A DNA stretch of 64,000 nucleotides from Symmetrospora coprosmae. Lineage: Eukaryota; Basidiomycota; Cystobasidiomycetes; Symmetrosporaceae. A model generated the notes under the pieces. It was not told the DNA's origin, did no database searches, and worked only from the letters and a program-made list of their open reading frames with translations. Below, one piece after another: positions 57,153-64,000 of the stretch. The DNA lies in assembly GCA_008802785.1 (NCBI GenBank), contig VUYT01000014.1, positions 248,001 to 312,000 on the forward strand. Reading direction: 5' to 3'. Within the stretch, counting starts at the first letter, position 1. Each line of letters opens with the position of its first letter. The position numbers were made by a program, and so were the translations under genes.

Positions 57153-59520
57153 ATGAGCGATGATGGTGCAGCTCAGACTGATGAGCGCCGTGCAGTTCCC
57201 CAGCTGACGCCTCCATCATCAGCCCACAAAGCCTTTGCCACCGTCAGGAACCAGCAGCTCAGCCTCGGCAACGACACAGCCTGCACGCTCTCCCTCTATC
57301 CTCACAATGCCTCACCGGGATCCGCTCCGCCATCACCCCCCAAAGATGCGCGCCCCCTCAACGTCTCCGAGCTGCCGCCGCACTACACGCCCGCCCAGGT
57401 GTACGACCGCTTCATCAGCTATGGGCCCATCTTCAGCTGCGAGATGCCGATACTACGCGGCAGCTGCAGGCTCACCTTTTGTGATCCATCGCACGCCACG
57501 CGAGCACAAGAGGAGATGAACTTCTCGGCACTCGAAACGTACCAGATCATCGTGCGCTTCCCAAGCAAATACGATGCAAAGGATTCCTTCAGAGCCGCTG
57601 GACTCGGGCTGGGTGTCAAGTCCGGACATCCTCAGCAGCAGCAGAGGAGGGTCGTATCGGAGAGCAGGCCGGTGTCGGCGGCGACGGGACCGGCAGTAGG
57701 TGCTGGAGATCGACGCGCCAGCGCATGCGGACACCATCCCACCGTTAGCAGGACTGCTATATTTGCCAGCAGCATCAACGGCATCATTCAGCAGGCGCGT
57801 GGGCCGCCATCGCAGACGTCGCCTTCCTCCCGCACAGATGCGACCTCGGACGGGACTTCCCATACTGAAGCAGATGCGTCCGCCGATGTATCAGCTACAG
57901 CGGCTATGCGAAGCCCAGCAGCGCCCAAGAAGAACGCTACGGGACCAGTCAAGATCAGTGACCCGGTCCGGCTCATTGTGCAGAATCTCCCGTCGTCGAT
58001 GGACGCGCCCGGGCTGTACCGCCTCTTCGCCGGGTACGGCTCGCTCGCAGAAGCCAGCCTCGCTTCGCACCGCGCCACAGGAGCGCGACTGGGCATCGGC
58101 CTCCTGCGCTACGCGACGCCTGAAGACGCTACCTGCGCGCTGACAGCGATGAACGGCCGCTTCGTCGAGGGGCACCGCGCTTCCCAGCCGCTGTACATCA
58201 AGCTCTGGGAGCTCGAGGGCGAGCTCGAGAGCGACTTGCGCCCTGATCAGGGTAGGGTTCACCGTGCGGAAGTTGGAGGAGCTGCCGCGCCTTCTCAGAC
58301 TCAGCCCGCTGCATCAACCGTCCCTGCGTCCCAGCTGAGCGACATGGGCGAGCTGGGCGGCAAAGCGCAGGCTGACCGCAGAGAGGCCTCCTTTGCCTCT
58401 ACCTCGTCCGCCTCTGCTGCTACCGCAGACACTACCACCATCAGTAACGTCTCATCTGCACCCTCTTCTCCTGCCGCCGAACAGCTTCTGCCCAGCAACG
58501 GCAAGACGGACAGCGTCGAGCATGCCGACACGGATCGAGAGCCCAGCGCAAGCGCCATTCCGCCAGAGCTGCGCAGACATCACAAGCTCCTCCTCCTGTC
58601 GCTGCGGGACGACCTACGCGAACCTCGCGAGCAAGCAGAGAAGCTCGCAGATCTACTCGTCCGCCTTTTGCCGGAGAGCGAGAGGAAAAAGTGCATACTG
58701 GATGAAGAGTACCTGCGCGAGCGCGTGCGAAAAGCTAGGGAGGCGTTTGGTGTTTCCGAGCCAGGAAGCCAGGGGCACGCCAGCATCGAGCCGGAGAGAG
58801 TCGTGCATGATCGCGCAGCGCTGCTGCAGGTAGGTGCCTTGGCCTGCTAGAGGTGCCACTTGCGATCCTCGCTGATATAACGCAACGTCTGTCACCTCAC
58901 TCCTCACTTCCGGTCTCACACTGGTACACGCTCAGCTGTACTCGCCTGCTTCCTTTGAGAACCTCGCGCTGGACGAGATGGCTGCGGGAGTACCTGCGGC
59001 CCCTTCTGCAGCGGCCTCTAAAAGCCGAAGCGTCTCCCCTACTGCTCGCAAGAGCCTCCTCCCGCCTCCCTTGTCTCCAGGACGCGAGCGCGCCGTTGTG
59101 GAGATCGAGGGCGAGGATCCCTTGCCATCCTCGTCTAAACCCAGAACGCCGAACTCGAGCCCGAGCAACCCTACTGCATCTGTTTCCCTCGAGACGCTCG
59201 TCCGCTTCTCCGCGCGCGGCATCATCGATCTTGCCGCCTCGGCTGCACCGCCTGCGCTGCTCTCCTCTCGGCCTCCCGATAAAGTCACGAGCGTCGACTC
59301 CTTCCTGGAGACAATCAAAGGCCTCAAGCCCTCGCAGCAGAAGCAGCGCGTAGGCGAGCGCATCTTCAAGCTCTTCAAGAGCGCACCTGGCCCGCCGATG
59401 AAGAATATCTCAAAGCGGACCGTCGCCCTCCTCGACCAGGAGGATATTGCGGCACTTGCGCACCTCGCCGAGGAGTTCCCGGATATCCTGGTCGCCAAAG
59501 CGACAGCGATGCAGGTATAG
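57153..59520 (+). CDS. RRM-MLLE RNA-binding protein (Rrm4/Pab-like), 753 aa
   Basis: Two exons: 57153..58829 and 58936..59520. Two RRMs are visible: residues ~65-140 ('LNVSELPPHYTPAQVYDRFI' as RNP2 side, 'GSCRLTFCDPSHA' as RNP1 side) and ~270-350 ('RLIVQNLPSSMDAPGLYRLF', 'LGIGLLRYATPEDA'). The C-terminus has a PABC/MLLE domain ('QRVGERIFKLFKS', 'KRTVALLDQEDIAALAHLAE'), which binds PAM2 peptides. A helical block before it ('LRRHHKLLLLSLRDD', 'AEKLADLLVRLLPESERKK') looks like a second, diverged MLLE. RRMs plus C-terminal MLLE recall poly(A)-binding protein and, more closely in layout, smut Rrm4, which moves mRNA on endosomes; the RNP1 sequences are non-canonical. Orthology not provable by eye. 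Confidence 0.8.
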
Positions 59521-59894
59521 GGATGGAGGCACGCTGTGGCCATGTGTCGGGTGCACAGGGGGCGAGAAGCGCTCCGGCGCCGAGAGACAGGCATACTTGC
59601 GACGAAGCTGGTGGAACCGCGCGAAGTATGCAGAGCAGCGGGTCGCTGGATATTGACGAGACACTGCTAGAGGGAAGCTCGTTTACTCGAGATAAAGTTA
59701 TACGCAGCGGCGGTCTCGTGATTCACGATAGGTTATGCGAGTGTAGGAACGATCGAGTGGTACAACAGATAGAGTGGCGCGTAATGACCTGCTGCACTGT
59801 ACTCACGCTGGTATTATGCTATATTGCAACCTCGTCCATTCAAGTTATATGGTTGTCGTATTGTACAAGCGAGGGACGTACGCTGCCGCACTTC
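59521..59894. other. Convergent intergenic region, 374 bp
   Basis: AT-richer 3' flanks of two convergent genes. Nothing further seen. Confidence 0.5.
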
Positions 59895-62800
59895 TCAGGA
59901 TGCTGTCGTCGACTCGCTCGGCGGCATCGTCCCAACACTCGCTCCCGTCTTCTCCACGCCGAAATGACCAGCCCCGTCCACTTCACCAATGGCCAAGTTC
60001 TCGAGACCTCCGGGCAGTGTGCCCGCCTCCTCGCTGATCTGCCTGCCTTTGCCCTTCTTGTCAGTCAGCTCCGCATTGACTCCCTGCGTCTGGGAGACGC
60101 CGCTAGCTCCAGGCACACTTCCCGAGGAATCGCTGTCGCCCTGTTCGTCAGCGGCGTCCGGGAGAGCGGCCGTCGCGCTCGACGACCCGAGAATGGACAC
60201 GCCGCCCAACCCCACATTTGAGCTGGGCTGTGACGACCCGGGCAGGGGCGCAGTGAACATGCTCGTGGGCGAGCCATCAGCTTCGGCCGTTGTAGGCGAA
60301 GCAAAAGAGTGGATGTCGCCATCAGGCCGAGCAGTAGGCGGCGGGCTCATGTCGGCAACGGCGTCGTCGAAATCATGGTACTCTGTAACATTCTGCGCGC
60401 GCTCGGCGTGGCCCTGACTGGCTCCGTCTGGTTGCCGCTGCTGCTCGTGGCTGTCCGTAGAAGGGCCGGTGGGTGTCAGACCCCCTGGATGTGACTGTCG
60501 CGGCCGGCGCGGCGTGTCTGGGCTGAGCGGGCGCTGGTCCAACTGCGACTGCTGACTGGCCATGACCTCCCTTAAGCTCGTGATGCTCGTCGTGCTCATC
60601 CGGAGGCTGCGTGAGCTGCGCGCGCGGTTCCGCTCCGACAGGGCGCCAGGTCCGCTTCCACTGGCGCTGGCGCTCGCGATGCTGATATTCCCATCGGACG
60701 CATCGGCCTCGTATAGCGATCCTGGGCGGCTCCGCCCCGTGACGGGAATCTGCATGGGCAGACCATCGGCGCCCTGCACAAAGATGCTGGACCGGCGAAC
60801 GTCGTGCTGGAAGTCGCCTGCCGAGGGCGGGAAGAAGCTGTCGTCTGCTCCCCCGTTCCCGTTCCCGTTCCCGATCCCCGGTGCACCAGAGACAGGGGAC
60901 GAGAAGCCCATTGCGCGCGAGGGCGTGTCGCCGCGGTCCATGCTGGCGCGCATGCTGGAGCGGCGGGATGCGGATGATGGGGTGCGCCTGCCGCTGACAG
61001 GTCTCGAAGGAACCGGCGAAGTGGACGTCGGTGGTCGAGCGACTTCCGAGGAACCTCGAGCTGTGCTCTGGCCTGAGCTTTCGGTGCTCTGCCCAAACTG
61101 GCTGATCGATGCAATTTGAGGTGACCGCTTTCCTGGGCGGAGCGTATCGAGATTGACTTCGAGTTGCGCAGAGGAGGACGGTCCAGCTTCGGCGGACAGC
61201 TCCGGAGGCAGCACGGCCGCTTCTCCTACTTCCATACCGTCGTCCTCGTCCTCGTCGTCTTCGCTGCCTTCTGACGAACTGTCTGCAGCCTCTATCGGCT
61301 CGGCAACGTCGTCCTGCTCGACGTCCGCCTCGAGATCTGCAAATGTCCGACAGAGCGGGCACGAGAACCCCGGGTGGTGCATCTCGACGAGGGGCCGGAT
61401 GCACTTGAAGTGGAAGATGTGGCTGCACGGCGCAATGAACAGCGCCTGGTAAACGGTGACCGAGAAGAGGCCTGTCGCAAGCGGGGAAACGCGAGACAGC
61501 AGCAGGATGCAGTCAGTCAAAAGACGCTCATGCCGAAGTCATCGGCACGCGTGACGAGCAGAAGGATGCCCACAGATGCAGCAGTCCGTCACGCCGCCGC
61601 TTGGCGCGCCGGTCGGAGCAGGCGCGGATGCAGCAGCAGGCTTGGCCTCTGCCGGTTCGAGATCGCCACCCGTGTTGCCCGCGCTGGCCTCCTTCTTCCG
61701 CCTCTTCTTCTTTGTCTTGTCCTTTTCCTCGGGTTTGCCCTCTGCGACATTGCCAAATGCGCGGATTTGTGCCAGCGCGTTGGAGCTGTGGTCGCGGTGA
61801 CGCAAGAAGCAGGGTTATCAGTAACCGAAGAACAGACAGTGGAAAGAAGGCCAGAGAGGGTAAACGTTGCCCGACCCACTTGAAGCTGTTGACACCCCTC
61901 TGCCACCCACGATTGAGTTCTACGCGCATCTTTACGCATCTGTAGATTTCCTCAGTGCCGCCCTGGTAGTCTACACCCAGCTGGAGGACGTCCCCGTCGC
62001 GAAGGTTGAATGGCCTGCTCTCCATCCCGGCGCCGGACAGGCGTATGTGGTTTAGGAATGTCCCGCTGGACGACTTTAGGTCGCGGATGAACCAGCCTGC
62101 CGGGCCCGTCCCCGTCGTCGCGGGGGCCGCGGCGAGCGGGCTGGGGTCGTACCATATCTCTGCGTGGGTGCGCGAGACGACCTTGGACTTGAAGGCGACG
62201 CGGTTCTGGTCGATGCTCGACGTGGGCACGTTGGGGTTGCGCTCGGTGAACCGCCCGATGCGCAGCGGGATGGTCGGGGCCACGTCGCGCGAGACGGGGT
62301 CAAAGGTGAGCGAGCGGCTCGACTCGAGGTGCGGGACGAGGCGGATGTGATGCTGCTGCTGCTGCGTAGAAGAAGAAGACGCGGCGGTGGGCGCAGTAGC
62401 GGCGGAAGACGTGCCGGCAGTTGGCGTTGCGGCAGCCGCGGCACCGGCGGCAGAGGGCTCGCCAGCAGGGGCAGGTCGGACAGCCGTGGCCGTTGATGCA
62501 GCCAGAGGATCGCTTCGCTCCTGAAGAGGCGAAGAGGCTGTGGCTGGGCGAGCGAGTGCGGCGCTCTGGGGGAAGAATGGGGAGCTGCTGTTCCCACCAG
62601 CAGACCCTGCGTGTGGGTGGCCAGCGGGGACGGTAGGCTGGGACGAGCTCCTGCTGCGGAGCATGGGTGGAGGCGCTTCTCCTGTCGGAGTGCGCTGTCC
62701 ACCAGCACCAGCACCACCCAAGAACCCGCCCGTGTTCTTTCTGCCAAACCCTCTGCGGCTAAAGTAGCCCCTGCCCCCAGCCTGCTGCTGTTGCTGTTGC

Positions 62801-63441
62801 TGCTGCTGCTGCTGCTGCACGTACTGCTGGGACTGCGATCCGCCTGCGTCGGCTCCACCCTCAAAGTAGGGCGATGTCGCACCGGGCACAATGTCGTTCA
62901 AGCTGCCGGATGTTGTGAGCTGGGGGAAGGAAGCCGAGGCGGGTGGGGATGGGAGTGGCGCATTGCCCGCATTGCCTGGGCCGACACCGATGAGACCCGA
63001 CGAGGGCGAGGCGAGGTCCCCCCTGTTGGTGGAGTGCCCTCTGTTGCGCCTGAAGCCCTGCACGAGCCCTCCAAAGCGCGACGAGGTCGAGTTGGTCGAG
63101 CCAGTGAAGGAGCCCGGCTGGAATGCTGCCCCGGCCGCACCGGGCGAGGCGGGATGCCCTAGAGGAGGACTCGCAAACCCGCCAGCGCCAGGGGTGCCAC
63201 TGCCGTTGCCTGTCGCACTGCTGCTGCCAATGTTGGGCGAGTTGGGCGGCAAGGGGATCCTGAAGGATGTCCCCCTGCTGAGGCGCGACCCTGAGGTCGA
63301 TCCGGACTGCGCTGCTGCTGCTGCTGCTGCACCCGCCGGGTACATGGAGATGGGAGCGGCGGAGGCTGCACCCTGACCAGCGTCACCCTGCAATGGCGCA
63401 CTCGTGTTACTGCTGCTGCTGCTGCTGCCACTCGCTGCCAT
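59895..63441 (-). CDS. Dma1-like FHA-RING E3 ubiquitin ligase, 1122 aa
   Basis: Three exons: 63441..61880, 61785..61556, 61471..59895. A 350-residue low-complexity start (Gly/Ala/Ser with a 15-residue Gln-rich run) leads to an FHA domain: 'TIPLRIGRFTERN', 'VVSRTHAEIWYD', 'WFIRDLKSSSGTFLNHIRLS', with the phosphothreonine-binding Arg and Ser-Arg-x-His. A Lys-rich linker precedes a RING: 'DCCICGHPSA', then 'LFIAPCSHIFHFKCIRPLVE' and 'FSCPLCRTFADLEADVE', closely matching Dma1/Dma2 and CHFR-type mitotic/septation ligases. The last 450 residues are disordered and acidic/Ser-rich. The donor GTCACG (61555) is weak but is the one that keeps Cys-x2-Cys in frame with the rest of the RING. Divergent from the partial gene at the window end. 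Confidence 0.9.
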
Positions 63442-63851
63442 CTTGATTGTAGCGAGATGAGAGGAGAGAGCGAGGGCAGCGAATGGCCGACGCCGACACG
63501 GGGATGCGGGTGGGGGCGCATGCCGTCTTTATGGGGACAGACACGCGCACAAGCAGGACGGCATACCAGCACACGAGCATAGCAATCAGCAGTCAGCAGA
63601 GATGCATACATGACACGCTGCTGCACGATGCATCGATGCATGCAGCATGTCATGGCGTCCGCATCAACGCGCCAGAAGCGTGTGGAGCGCGAGTACAGCC
63701 ACAGCCCGTCCCGAGTGAGTGGCAACGTCGACCGCGACTGCCCCTCGAGCTCCTTTGTGGTCACATCAGCTACAGAACAGCTTCACTCTCTGCAGTCTGC
63801 AACGCAACGCTGCTGCAATCCTCGACAAGGTCACTGCAGCGCGCCGCCGCC
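63442..63851. promoter_or_regulatory. Divergent promoter region, 410 bp
   Basis: Between Dma1-like and the truncated gene. Contains a perfect 14-bp palindrome (atgcatcgatgcat, 63628-63641) followed by further tgcatg steps. Confidence 0.45.
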
Positions 63852-64000
63852 ATGGCTCCACCGACGCGCGCTCGGAGGTCCACGGCTGCGGTTGCGGCTC
63901 ATGGACAGACCGAGTCAGCTTCAGCAGCCGCCGCACCCACGCTCAAGACCAGCAGGAAACGCAATGCGGCCGTCGATGGAGCTGCTCCTGTCGCTGCCCC
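63852..64000 (+). CDS. 5' fragment of a gene running off the window
   Basis: ATG at 63852 in a good context (GCCGCCATGGCT, Kozak-like) opens a frame of at least 49 codons to the window end. The product begins MAPPTRARRSTAAVAAHG and is Ala/Arg/Lys-rich with a basic 'TSRKRN' patch, consistent with a disordered nuclear-type N-terminus. No family can be named from this fragment. Confidence 0.6.
   Translation, partial: MAPPTRARRSTAAVAAHGQTESASAAAAPTLKTSRKRNAAVDGAAPVAA

Overview
This window is eukaryotic nuclear DNA from a fungus, most likely a basidiomycete and, by inference, one of the Ustilaginomycotina (smut-related) lineage. The reasons are: about 27 densely packed protein genes; very many short introns (mostly 45-130 bp) that nearly all begin GTGNG; a GC-rich coding style with long Ser/Pro/Gln-rich disordered regions; a nuclear tRNA with a short intron; and gene families typical of Dikarya (Pmt4 O-mannosyltransferase, Shr3 permease chaperone, Dma1-type FHA-RING ligase, paladin-like triple phosphatase, RRM-MLLE RNA-binding protein). 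Exon models below were built by hand from splice signals, reading-frame phase and family conservation; all lengths are derived from those models.

Left part (1-13,700): PH-domain protein (-), sulfotransferase-like P-loop protein (+), a small unknown gene (-), a GH18 chitinase with an N-terminal membrane segment (-), a coiled-coil protein (-), a complex I assembly factor of the NDUFA12/NDUFAF2 family (+), a tRNA-Glu(CUC) gene with a 15-nt intron and Pol III terminator, and a small mitochondrial-type membrane protein (+).

Centre-left (13,800-35,000): a large mucin-like single-pass membrane protein (-), a PAS-kinase-like Ser/Thr kinase (-), a secreted lyase-like protein (-), spliceosomal SmD3 (+), a Mediator Med27-like subunit (+), a secreted double-psi beta-barrel (expansin-like) protein (+), a membrane-anchored SGNH/CE16-like protein with degenerate catalytic blocks (-), a JmjC/cupin protein (-) and a small basic, possibly mitochondrial protein (-).

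Right part (35,000-64,000): a HEATR6-like HEAT-repeat protein (+), Pmt4 (-), Shr3-like chaperone (-) divergent from the paladin-like protein (+), a NADAR-domain protein (-), an Rkm4/SETD6-like SET methyltransferase (-), an unrecognised protein with a possible retropepsin-like fold (+), an MPPED-type metallophosphoesterase (-), an RRM-MLLE RNA-binding protein (+), a Dma1-like FHA-RING ubiquitin ligase (-), and the first 50 codons of a further gene that runs off the window end (+).

There is no operon logic. The genes are mostly housekeeping, secretory-pathway/cell-wall and regulatory functions placed next to each other, often divergently with short shared promoters. I see no transposon, virus-like element, CRISPR array or secondary-metabolite cluster. 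I did not find a convincing new multi-gene system; the most unusual items are single proteins and gene structures, listed in the findings.
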